From Phymatolithon calcareum (lineage: Eukaryota; Rhodophyta; Florideophyceae; Hapalidiales), in assembly GCA_977006965.1 (NCBI GenBank), contig OZ345357.1, positions 992,001-1,056,000 on the forward strand: DNA of 64,000 nt, in the 5' to 3' direction. A program made the position numbers and the translations under genes. Each line of letters begins with the position of its first letter. Position 1 is the stretch's first letter. Shown here in pieces: positions 21,058 to 32,108 of the stretch. The notes under the pieces were generated by a model. That model was not told the DNA's origin. It ran no database searches and saw only the letters and a program-made list of their open reading frames with translations.

Positions 21058-24000
21058 CCTCGTTTCTGGGGACAAGCCCCTTTCGGGACGGGTCCATGCG
21101 CAGCAACCGAAGGGATCCTGTGCCGAACGCAAGTGCGTGCATTACAGGACGTGGCAATTATTACGAATTTGATCGGTTCTACCTCTGGCTCTTGCCGTCA
21201 CGAACAGTATGGCCGTGACAAAACAGAGAGCTGAAGCTGGAAACCGCACTGTCCTCATAATGAGAGAGATGATCAGTTCAAGCATGTTCAAGAAGTTCTA
21301 GTTTTCGTGGGTGCTCTGCAGAATCGCTGATGAGCATTGTACAACACACAATATTATAAATTTTATAGAGAGAGAAGCAACGGGTACATAGAGTGTTCCT
21401 TGTTGTATTGTATTTCGCAGACTTACATCCTTGCTGATGGGCAGCTCTACATTTTCAAGGGTGCCCTGGTCTAAACCAAAGAGATATGTGACTCAGCGTC
21501 TTCCTTTTTCTCCGTTCTTGACGGCCCCAGCTTCTTGCAATCACCCGTGCTGCAAACTTTCGATTGTATGTTGGCATGTACAGTTGTTATCTTAAACAGT
21601 AATTACGAATGAATGAGAAAAGTGCAGAGCAGCAATGCGCTGTAGCAAACTGTCACTGCAACAATGAGTGGGTTCCATATCATCTCCTCTCGCCCTAGTA
21701 AACGTCCAATTACAGTTTGCTGGTGGTGCTAGAGTGTGAATACTCGTTGCCCAATGATTTTTTAATATGGCACTGTGATCGTAGCGCCACTGTAACGCCC
21801 TGAGCGCAGCATAATCAGTGCTGAATCCCCGGGAGAGATAACGTTATTTTTGATTGGGTGGAGCTTTGTAAAAAAGTTGACAATTGGTTTGATGCGTTTA
21901 TTTTTTTTAAAGAGAATGGCGCTTTTAAGAAAGCCCCACAGTCTTACTAATAGGCGGGCAATGCTTCGTCAAGCGCTATCCATAATAAGGTAGCTCCGGC
22001 AGTTGGCAATGCCGCACTAGGAGTTTAACTGACGGCTTTCAATTAACAACTAATTTAGTGAGTTGCAAAAAAGTATCGTACCGAGATTGTCTCATTGTCA
22101 GTACACTGTAGTAATAGTTAATTCCTTTACCCCTGGGGCTTCCAACACAGTTAGACTTATCTGCAAGGGTAATATACAATTGCAGAAGTGACCAAGATTC
22201 CTGGTCGTCGACATTGACTCGTGCATCGATGAATCAGCACGCTTGCTTCTCGTGGATTCTAACCGTGTTTTGAGCGACAGGCAGAGAAAGAGTACTTTCC
22301 TAGTTATCCAGCAGTAAATACCGCCCTTCCATATTCTAATTCAGAGTAATAATCCTCTGCATAATGCGTCTCCTTGGGGACAGCAGATTAACATGCATGT
22401 TGGACAGAAGCCTTAGTATGCGACAACCTTTCATGGCGCTCGTGCACACTTTAAATACTACTGTTGTACAAATTCTAAAGAGCTGCTTTATATATGCCGG
22501 TAAGTCAGAAAAAGTCGTCTGATGAGGAAACTCGCGAACCAGAATCAGCGAGAGATGCAATATCTTTCAGTTGTGTTAGTTTCGCGCGTAATTCGCGGCG
22601 GAGCGTATGGCCAAAATTACAAGTTCTTTCGTGTGCGTTTCTGAATGCGCGGCGCCGAGCGGTATCCCAAGAGGGGTCGGCTGGTGAACTGGGCGGATGC
22701 GGACATCGCGCCCCAGTGTTATTCACTTCTGTTCCGTCTCAGGAGTTTCCTGGCTATCAAAGAAGTTCTGTCGAGTTGTCTGCTCGGTGGTGCTGAGGTA
22801 AAGTTACCGCATATGTCCGCAATTGGGTTATGCGCCCCGGTGCTGTCCGTCGTAAGGCGCTCGCGAGGTATTCGTGACAGTACTGCACCAAGAGAGAAGG
22901 CATTAACTTTATTCACATTTTTTGTTTTGCGGCCCCAGTTCATGAAAGAAGGAATGACCTTGACGACTGGTGCTGTACTTTTTTTAATTTTTTACAAATA
23001 ATACAAGAAATATTTTTAGAAATAAGAACACCAAACAGGGAACTTTTTTTTCTTTTTTCCAACTGATTAATTGTTTATTTGAAACTTTGCCGGAAGGGGA
23101 AAATATACGTACTTTTTTGTATCCTATTTCGCCATTACAATGCGTCAGGTTTGAAGTACTAGAGAGGAGCTTAAGTAGGCGGAAACCCTATATTCAACCC
23201 GTGAATTCTATCAATATTTCTCGCTTACGAATTCTATAGCGCCGCTCTATGTATCCGAATAATTCAGGAAACGTGTTGCTGATGAGGAAGTACGGGAGGC
23301 AGAAAGAGCCAAGATCTCCTTTAGCTTGATACTCTTCATCAGCGCAATAGAGGACGATAAGCAGTTTTTTTACGATCTCTAAGATAAATGTATATCAGGT
23401 CTCGGGAAGCTCGTATTAGTACTCCAAGAGCATAAGCATTTTCTACAGGAGTACGTATATTTTGAATAATTACTATTGTGCTTCCTGAACAGAGAAACTA
23501 TTATTCCGAGTATTGCGATTCATGACCTGCAGTGTCGCGAAATTTCAGTTTTCGTCCTTAAGTATTGAGACAGGCTGGCTATGTTTGCTCGAAATGAGAA
23601 CCTTTTGAGTAGGCTCTATCTTGAATAAAGGCTATTTTTCCTCGAAATGAAAAAGTTTGGAGCTGAAATATTCTCGATGTGGTCCCTAAATCTCGGTATC
23701 GATGGATTGTCTCTTATTTGCTTGCCTCTCTCTGCAGAGAGAGAAACAGCAGTATCTCGTTTTACGCTTTTTTTGAGGAGCGCAAGGACGAAAATGAATA
23801 CAGCTAAGTTTTCTTGATTCTCCAATTCAATGCCCGAGCTCGTTGTCGCAATTTTGATCCTCTCTAATGGGGAATCACACTACCTCTTTTTCCGACCCGG
23901 GATGTCGCTAAACTCGACCAAGGCGCTCCGGCGCAGGCAAGAAGAAGAACTGGGAGTTTGTACAAGACTGGGGACGTCAGTAACGACCCTCCGTGTATCG

Positions 24001-24291
24001 CCACGCGGCACGGCAGTCTCGGAAAGTCGGTAAACTCGACCACGGCGCCTCGGTGCAGAGACGATTAGGGACGTCGCAAGCTCCCCCGCGCGCGTTGCCG
24101 GTCAGGAAAATCGAAAAGATTCGGAGCGGCACGGGAAGCGAAATAAATTTCCGCCTCGAGATCTCTTTTTTGAGATCCAAGCCAGGTTTTAGAATTTTGC
24201 TCACTTTTCTGCTTTCGTTGAAATGGAGCCTTTGGGACCCGACTGAGTCCGTGTGGCTCGTCAGGAGTGTTGCCCTAAGCGTCCGCAGATG
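21058..24291. other. Long non-coding stretch
   Basis: About 3.2 kb without a convincing gene or transposon domain. It is AT-rich between 21300 and 23800. Two related segments, with GCTAAACTCGACCAAGGCGC near 23908 and GGTAAACTCGACCACGGCGC near 24028, form a loose tandem repeat about 120 bases apart. Confidence 0.4.
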
Positions 24292-24690
24292 CGTTGGTAG
24301 AGGGACCTTCTTGAGAATTCGATTTTTGCGTCCGCAGTACCAGTCTGGAAAAGTCCTCAAATCCAGTCCGAAATATTTTCACTGGTAATGAGGACGCGGC
24401 ATAGGTTTGGCGTGGCTGATGTGCTCATATATGGGACATTCTTTCTCATAGCGATTTTTAGTTTTCGGAAGTGGAATTGCTTTTCAACCAAACGTTTCGT
24501 GATATTTCAAGTTTTTGCTCAAAAGTGTGCAAAAACATCTGAAGCGAAAGTTTGCAAATCAACACTCAGCCACTGAAAACCTATGCCGCGTCCTCGAAAC
24601 CAGTCCACGAAATAATGACTGGTAATGAGGACTTTCTTGACTGGGTCTATGCCGCGATTTTGATGAATTCTCAAGAAGGCCCCTCTGGTA
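24292..24690. repeat. Foldback: about 120-bp inverted repeat with 160-bp centre
   Basis: The left arm 24292-24413 pairs with the right arm about 24570-24690. Conserved blocks are CTTCTTGAGAATTC at the outer ends and GAGGACGCGGCATAGGTTT at the inner ends, with about 70 percent identity by eye. It could be a foldback transposon or a hairpin-RNA source. It sits just beyond the 3' end of the membrane protein gene. Confidence 0.75.
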
Positions 24691-24806
24691 ACACTATAAT
24701 AAAAATCTCATCTTTCTCTTTCTCATACTAGAATTTATTGCCAAGTCTTCAAATTGTACATTAGCTTTCGTCATCTGTCACCGTTTCTTATCTGACATGA
24801 ATTTCC

Positions 24807-26057
24807 TCAATCAATCGTTACAACGATATTCCAGTCATCTCTCGAACCAACTTTCTTGATCACGACATCTTGGAGTTTCCTCTCAGCACTGTTATGAAAG
24901 TCGCGATTCTGTGAATTTGCGAGCACAAACATCGAGTGTGGACTTAGAGTATCAATGTCGGACTCGCCCATCGTCGCCCTGTGATATATGCAAATGCCGA
25001 TGAGCAGAACAAGATTTAGTGCACTCAGACCCACAATCATGTAGTCATATACCTTCACAATAGACGTCATTCGACGAATCTTTCCATAGTAAGCCCTCCT
25101 GGACTTATCTGGTACAATAGACACGAGCGCGTTAGCCACCCTCCTTGCGAGACGACTTTGTTGAGCAGGCCCTAGTTTCGGCAGAAAAAGGACTTGTTCC
25201 GTGTTTCTCATGAAAACGGGTGCTTCCTTTTGACAAAGGACGTAGGCGACCGCGACGTTTTGCAGTGAAATGATGAATTCCGCGTTATTTGATACGATGA
25301 GATATTCCTTTGGCTTTCCTTTTTCGCATGACCCCGGTGCGTTCTCTGGCGCTTCTCGTCTGCTCACATACATGAAGTCCGGATATCCACTGCACCCCGT
25401 CAAAACAAGCATATTTTTGCTTGACTTCTCCGCGGATACACAAGAGTTCTCACCGAGTCCTACTTTCGGTGGTTTCTCTTTTCCGCGAAGAATCCCAAGG
25501 ACTTGTTCCCTATCCCATAGAACTTCAACAAGCGTCTTCTGAGTCCCCACCTTGCTTCCATCATTACACGAGAATAACTTTGGAGTAATGAATGCTTGGT
25601 ATTTTTTGAGACTTTCGTTGTCGATGTCCTCACAGCCAACCACAGAAATATCCTGAATAGAGTCAGCCGCAGTTTCGTTGAACGGCCGTCCCTTGAACGA
25701 TCGATCATTCACCTGCAAGACGTGTGTTGTGGGTTGCCATTTACTGAACGCAAGACCAGAGTCAATCCCTATTCCAGCAACAGCGGTAAGCACCACGAAA
25801 AGCATCCTTGTAAACGTCAAGAATAGCTTCCACCCTGTAGGCAAGGCTCTTAGATCCCCATTGCATGGAAGCCAGTCAATAAACGTTTTTGTTCTTGTCA
25901 ATCGAACCCTTTTTCCCGCTCTTAATCGATCCCTGATAAGAAGCATTGCCAAAACGGACGTCCAATGAATCATTGCAGCAAGCACAGAAACTTCGAGCCA
26001 TATCCACACAAGCAGGTTTCCTGCTTCGACTGGAATTCCAAGTTCTCTGCCGAACAT
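24807..26057 (-). CDS. Three-pass membrane protein of unknown function
   Basis: This is an uninterrupted 416-codon frame and probably a host gene. Hydrophobic segments lie at about residues 13-41, 79-98 and 335-357. Between the second and third is a loop of about 235 residues with six or more cysteines (VVGCED, LFSCND, ENSCVS, TGCSGY, GSCEKG, VLCQKE), as expected for a disulfide-bonded ectodomain. The C-terminal tail of about 58 residues is polar. The chosen start is the first ATG, at 26057. The frame is open 33 codons upstream but without ATG, so an upstream exon is possible. A TATA-like ATATATAG lies at about 26229-26238 in the right orientation. No family was recognised. Confidence 0.65.
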   Translation of the reverse strand: MFGRELGIPVEAGNLLVWIWLEVSVLAAMIHWTSVLAMLLIRDRLRAGKRVRLTRTKTFIDWLPCNGDLRALPTGWKLFLTFTRMLFVVLTAVAGIGIDSGLAFSKWQPTTHVLQVNDRSFKGRPFNETAADSIQDISVVGCEDIDNESLKKYQAFITPKLFSCNDGSKVGTQKTLVEVLWDREQVLGILRGKEKPPKVGLGENSCVSAEKSSKNMLVLTGCSGYPDFMYVSRREAPENAPGSCEKGKPKEYLIVSNNAEFIISLQNVAVAYVLCQKEAPVFMRNTEQVLFLPKLGPAQQSRLARRVANALVSIVPDKSRRAYYGKIRRMTSIVKVYDYMIVGLSALNLVLLIGICIYHRATMGESDIDTLSPHSMFVLANSQNRDFHNSAERKLQDVVIKKVGSRDDWNIVVTID

Positions 26058-27943
26058 TTTGCTGAGTCTTGCAGAGCAGAAGACAATACTTCGGTCGGCG
26101 AGATAATGCAATATATCTTTACATTCTTCCGTAACACCAGAGCAGATCGATGGCAAAGATTATCACTCTGGAGGAGATCCCTGCTTGTTTTGCCTCCCCT
26201 GCTTTCTCATCAGCAATATGATTTAACGGGATATATAGAGCTGCTCTGATCTGCGTGTATATCTGCTGCCTCCAAAGAGGCTCACAATGCAATGCTTTAT
26301 TGCGCTGAATAGTAATATGCCAGGGTGCTTATCTCTACCTGCGATTGGAAACCATCAGGAAGAAACGTAAAGGTTGAACGATCCATGAGTCCATATAAAC
26401 GGCCATGAATCTTGGCCACTTCCTGCACGTGTATACTACCCTTCGACATAAGTTTAATTGTGCTGAAAGCGCCATGGATAAAGTACGCTACGGCCCTTAC
26501 TGCTGGTACAATGTACTTGCCATGGCTACATGACACAATAGCGATGCTGCATCGCATCATTATCATCTGCTTACAGATCCCTACCCAATCAAATAAATAC
26601 TGTAAATCTCACCGTGATTCAGGAATTGGCTCGAGACCATGGTTTTTTGGTCACATCCGCAGCATCATCATGATGATGCGGACATGGCGCGTCAAGTGTT
26701 GTCGACTGACACTCGTTGCCCATTGATAGTACAGTCAACGCCTCTAACTGCAACACTTGGAGACAGGTAGTAGAGTTGCAGTTAAAAGGGTATCTCACTC
26801 TTGGGGCCTATCATAACATAAAATTTCACCCACTTTACGGACAACTTGCAACAATGTGACACATTTATGTCCACATCATGCAGAGACATCTACATCTACT
26901 GTGCCTAATCTCCTCTCCGCGTATCAGTGATCCTACCGTAGTGAAGGAACGCCTTATGTTCGGCACAAATCTTGCGCTGGGTACGTGTGGTGGAGAAAAG
27001 CAGCACAGCACAGCATAGCACCAAGGGCAATACCTCAGTAGCAGGCATAATACAAGCAGCTAGAAACCCTCCAGTATGGTATGTTGCCAACTTACTCAGT
27101 CAAGGGGGCACCGGGCACCTCAATAATATGACTATTTACGCGCTGTGTACGCGTTACCGCCGACCAAACTCCTTGTTTACAGTCGTCTTGGTGCTCCAGA
27201 ATCTTTAGCGCCACACGAAGATATCTGAGCTGAACTTCTCGCGACAGATCGTCATCGCTCTTGCTTTCATTTCTTTGGGGAGGAAGGCATGCACAACATG
27301 ACTCGCAAGCGCTTTGTCGGCCACGATTGCAATGCAGCCGTCTTCCCCACCGGGGTTCACTAGGTTGTCGACAGTGTTCCGTTATCCATCTCCCATACAG
27401 ACTTACTCATTTTCGGTGACGAAAAGAATCAAAATGGTTCGAGAGAGGAAGAGCAGACGGATCAAACATGATGTAGCGATACGTTCAGTGAACCCCTCAT
27501 TACTGGAACGAGAGGAGGCAATCTCGAACCCATTCATTGTTGAAATGACAATTGAAATTTTCTACAGTGCATTCCTGCTCCACAATTTTCTCATTCAGCG
27601 ACACTTACTGTTCAAGGTTACAACTGTACATGTCGAAGTACGATCCCTGTCGTGGAAAATCGAAAATTAGTGATGTCAAGAAGTTGTTGCCGTGGGAGGG
27701 AAAACGCAATACGCTGAGAGAAACGCCTCTTTGGTTAAGTCCATGTCATTGCGGTGAATCTCTATCTATCCGTCAGCAAGGATGTAATTCTGTGCAGCAC
27801 GGTGCAACAAGGAACACTCACTGTGCCATCTGCTTCTCTCTATAAATATTGTGTGCTACGCAATTGCGATCAGCGATTATGCACAAGCACCCACAGCAAC
27901 TCGAACCTCTTGAGCATGCGACGAGCTGATAATCTCTCTCATC
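26058..27943. other. Intergenic, no convincing gene
   Basis: This separates the divergently oriented membrane protein gene (minus) and GH18-like gene (plus). It holds a perfect 18-bp palindrome GCATCATCATGATGATGC near 26662. The minus strand of 27180-27350 reads IAIVADKALASHVVHAFLP, possibly a gene scrap, not identified. Confidence 0.4.
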
Positions 27944-28666
27944 ATGAAGACAGTTCGATTTCCCGCTTTCACTTTCTTGTTCATCACGGCCACACTGCTC
28001 GTGCTGGCTAGGGCACAAGTGCGCGGTCACTGGGAAAAGACGTGGCGTGAACCTTCGACCGCCAAAAGGGGAATGAATATCGGAATCGCATTCAGCGGTG
28101 AAAACAACGTACGAACTGCGTTGCGCAAAAGTGCGCCTGTGCTGCATCGCCTTCAAGGCACACGTTACATAAGCATCGGAGGCGGAAACTCTGCTGGGAG
28201 CTGGTCAAAAGGCACCCTGCATGACATAAACAGGGCCATACGGAGTCGCCAGTTTCAGCATTATCGAGGAATAGCGTACAACGTCGAAGAGGGGCATTCC
28301 GGGCTTTCACGCCATTTTGAAGAGTCATTTCGACTTGCGCGGAGATATGGTTTCAAGGTGTTAGTTGCCGTCAGTCACTCTGCCCCATACGGAATTGCTG
28401 ACAGAAATACACTGATGAGATCTTTCCTGGCAAGCCGCAACATTAACTACATATCCCCTATGCTCTACGAAAGTAACACAAGGAAGACTTGCCAAGAGCA
28501 GTATCCCATTTCTTTTGCAATTCTGAGTGTTCCTTGGTCGTGGTACAGCAGCAGCAAGGCGAAGGTCGTGCCCTCCCTGCTACACGGTAGGGTGTATAAA
28601 TATGCACAAGCGTATCTGGGGCGCCGTGGAGTAAAGACATTCGGTTACATTCAATGGTGCGCATGA
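27944..28666 (+). CDS. Secreted GH18-like (chitinase-like) protein
   Basis: This is a 240-residue intact frame from ATG 27944 to TGA 28666. Residues 1-24 form a signal peptide (basic start, hydrophobic core, cleavage after ARA), so the product is secreted. The mature part resembles a small GH18 TIM barrel. ISIGGG (76-81) matches the SxGG strand-3 motif. YRGIAYNVEEG (107-117) matches the strand-4 position where active chitinases have DGxDxDxE; the final Glu is present but the Asp residues are not, so catalysis is doubtful. ISPMLYES and the terminal GYIQWCA fit later strands. A decayed copy lies at 8627-9285. Related folds could also be lectins or inhibitors. Confidence 0.65.
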   Translation: MKTVRFPAFTFLFITATLLVLARAQVRGHWEKTWREPSTAKRGMNIGIAFSGENNVRTALRKSAPVLHRLQGTRYISIGGGNSAGSWSKGTLHDINRAIRSRQFQHYRGIAYNVEEGHSGLSRHFEESFRLARRYGFKVLVAVSHSAPYGIADRNTLMRSFLASRNINYISPMLYESNTRKTCQEQYPISFAILSVPWSWYSSSKAKVVPSLLHGRVYKYAQAYLGRRGVKTFGYIQWCA

Positions 28667-29776
28667 ACAAAACGTGGTCGGTGCATTCTGTACGCAGCAC
28701 AGTAACTTGCCGAATGCTCAGGGTAAGGGCCTACGGTTTCATTTCAATGGTGCGCGTGAAAAAAACATGGTCTTTACATTCTGTGTACACGACAGTAACT
28801 TTGAGATACTGTGCAATAAAGTCTTAGGAAAACAACTTATTTCTTGCTGAACGATGTCAACAGACAATGCGATCAATATGTGAAATGAGAACATAAATGT
28901 TTGCGAAATTGCTCTGGAAACAATGATGCGAGAATTCTCAGACATTCCTGACTCTCTTTTCGAAAACCTGGTACTCCCTTAGTCTGAAGAGTGTAAGTGT
29001 GGCCTTTAAATGAAACAACTCCGACACCAAGCAGCTCAGTAAGGTTGGAATATGCCAGATGCCGAGTTGCACGTCCTAATGTAGCCCCAGGGACGCAGAA
29101 ACGTGCTTTTCGGACGAAGTGAGGCGCGTTTCCAGAGAAAATGTGCTCTGGTGAGAGAACATGAGCTGCAGCTATGATTGGATAGCTTTTGCTTGCGGCC
29201 AGTGAGAGCTAATATCACTCAGTTGGCACATTTCTTAACTCTGTGAAACGTGTGGTATTGTGAATGCGTGCTTCAGCTTACTGAAGTGAATCGAAAGTAG
29301 GGCTTAAGTATGGCTGCACTGTGAGGGCCTCATAACGTCGTATTATTTCGAGCAATTCTGCTGGCGTCTTGTTCAGAATATGCGTACCGAGACAGCGTCG
29401 GACACTCGAGATGCTAAGCAGTCTCACGAGTCTACATCTAAGCTGTAGACAATTACGCGTCTACATTGCGCACAAGCACATACGCTTGCTTTCTTCCTTC
29501 AGCATCTGTGATCTCATATTTTGGTAGTACGGTAGTATGATTGGTAAACTCTTCGATTGAGTGATTCGCTTGAGAGCGCTTCTTGGCGTGATTATGCCCA
29601 TCTGGCGAAACAATTCTGGCCTTACCCAAATCGGACGACTAGGGGCGCTTTGAGTTGCCCGAAAGAATAACCGAGCAGAAAACAGAGTATCAGTAGAGTA
29701 CTTTAATGGGAAGGTGCGTGAGCCTCTTTTCCTTGACAATGAACAATGAGGTGTCATATCAGCACCAAAGCCGACG
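28667..29776. other. Intergenic, no gene seen
   Basis: A short near-duplicate of the gene end (TTTCAATGGTGCGCGTGAA at about 28740) follows the stop codon of the GH18-like gene (TTCAATGGTGCGCATGAA at about 28651), so the 3' end was locally duplicated. Nothing else is recognised. Confidence 0.5.
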
Positions 29777-30361
29777 GTGCCCAGCAGGTACGGATCGGCG
29801 GCAGTCGAGATTGTCCGTCATAAGAAACAAGATGAGCTGCTCAACGAAACGGAAAAGGTAAAAATAGGAGCTGAAACTATTGAGAATGAAATGGACTTCA
29901 TGAACTTGGGAAAAATGCAATCAGGAACAGCAGACCCTATTACGCCCGTTACATATCGCATCGAAATTGCCAATTCACGTTTCAGAAGTCTCTATAGACT
30001 ACTCACGGACACGTTACTACCGCTCCCGCTTTTACGTCTCTGCAGAGCTTCGGTTGTCTCGACTTTGATATACGGAAGTGAATCCTGGAATCTCACCAAT
30101 CCAATCCTGAAAAAGCTTGACGATACCACATCGAAGATGCTGGCCCCCATGACGGAGAGAACGATAGCCGAAGAAGCAAGAGAGCCCTCATTGCCGGTGA
30201 TACAATGGATTAATGACCGTCGCTGGGTATGGCTAGGATATGTTTTACGCATGGATGAGAAGACGCTCTTCCGCAAGACAATGCTACAATGCGCACCCAA
30301 ATCATACTCCTATCTCTTTGGCAATATTCCAAACCAAGATATCGAATCAGCGTCTTCATGA
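29777..30361 (+). pseudogene. LINE RT C-terminal fragment
   Basis: A 194-codon frame matches the region after the RT palm in RTE/L1-type LINEs: LCRASVVSTLIYGSESWNLT, a helical linker, then INDRRWVWLGYVLRMDE. The same domain is at 45930-46385 in decayed form (YDCELWKLT, LRWNRLGHILIMDE). RT palm and endonuclease are absent upstream, so this is a severed tail, perhaps left by rearrangement. The start at 29777 has no biological meaning. Confidence 0.7.
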
Positions 30362-32100
30362 TTGCAATCTATATTGCAAAAGGGATTGCTGAAATGATTG
30401 TATTGAGTATTGTGCTACGAAGGGCAATACCGGGCAATCATATTGTTTACAGCCCTGGTCACACGACAGGAGGGTCAATGCCTTTTTGGGGTCGACTTTG
30501 ATCCCAAACCATTGCAGCCCTCGACAATGTAGATGAGTCTCGCAACATAGTACAAACTTGACAAAACGATAGCCACCTTTATAGCCTAGAATTATTGCTC
30601 CTTCAGGGCCATCCTACAGAAATTGTTATTGTGGTTACTCTGGCTCTGGTTATTCTTCTCTCCCCCAGATGTTGAGTGTAGACACAACCGCGTTTTATGC
30701 TGCTGCTAAACACTACCATAGGTAGACATGTAACTACCAGCTATGTTTGGAACATGCCCAGAAATTGTGGTAGTCAAAGTGTGCGTGGTAAATCTTGCAC
30801 TCGACGAAATATCGTGGAAGGAAGACAGCAAGCATATGTGCTAGTGTCCAACGTAGAGGCGTAATTGTCTACAACAGTCTACTACTACAGTTTTGCCTCC
30901 ATATAGCAAGCGACTAAAAGTTTCATTCGGGGGTCGTCTCTTTACTCCTACAGCACAGAAGAAAATAGTGCCTGTCGTAATATGCAGCGCACAAGGACAA
31001 AAAGTGATCTTGGGTGCGGGAGTTTTTTTGAATCCAAAAACTGACTTTGGGGGAGGCAAGTTTTCGACTGAATCGGGTGGCTGATATTTCCAGGACAAAA
31101 GTACAGCTTAAAACATACAGAAGTCTGTTTAGGAAAGGAGTCGCGATATTTGCAAAATACTTTAATCTTCTCACTTATGGGAACATGTTCTGCACAAAGC
31201 TCACATATAGACTCCAACCCTGAGGAAACAGTGGAAGATACTGAGGACCTTGAATCTGTACTAGCCCCATTAGGGGAAAAGGCAAAATGAATGAATGAAT
31301 GCCAATCATGATATCAAAACAGCGGATATGTGAGTAGTGGGAAACGGGGCTACCGACAACAGTCCAAATAGATAATACATGAGTTATAACTGTCACTTTG
31401 CACTCATGTATTGTCCGCGATGCGATCGAGCTCGTCTGGGTTGGATATACCAGCAAGTATACCGGTTCAGCCTTGTTCGTAAATGAAGTAACTGATATGG
31501 ATTTAGCCAAACTTTCCAAACGGCGAGATGACGTAGTCGAATATCAGCCTGATGACAAGCGAAGCCAAGCTTTCGAAACGGCGAGATGACTTGGATGGTA
31601 TCAGCGATTGTCGTCCTAGATTCACAGCCAGAAGCAGGATCTTTGGAGGATAATCGGTTCTATGATTGCAGTGCCCAAAGGGTCTATGAACCGATAGCTG
31701 TGTCTACGACGAGTGGAACACACCGTCTCCGGCGTTCGGTATTAGCCGCACTAGCTCGTGCTAGAATTCTTGAAAGGGTTCGGTTTTCTTCTTAATGCTT
31801 GGGTTCCTTCTCAGTGAGGAACTCCCAGCGAGCTTTTATATCATTTCTGCTACACCAATTTCGTCACCCAACTTGGGTAAACATTTGCATTCCTATTGAA
31901 CACGAAAGTAAACTATCCACGAAATCAGTCGAATCATTGCTACTGTAATACACGCAATAAGTGTTGCGTGCAATGTATACGACCAGGCCTTCTACGTTCC
32001 GCTGGTCCACGTGGAATACAACGAACACGCTCTAGTCCCCATGCTGAGTCTCGACAATACAGGAATACGGGTTAGTGCAAAGTATCAAATCCGCTACGAA
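30362..32100. other. No recognisable gene
   Basis: Short frames only. A small tandem duplication with AAACGGCGAGATGAC occurs at about 31517-31533 and again at about 31575-31590. Confidence 0.4.
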
Positions 32101-32108
32101 CTCGGTAG

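Noticed and set aside
22494-23001. Overlapping plus-strand frames of about 100-118 codons
   Set aside because: No motif, no consistent codon pattern and equally open on the other strand.
26662-26679. 18-bp palindrome GCATCATCATGATGATGC
   Set aside because: Made of simple ATC/GAT triplets; likely low-complexity chance.
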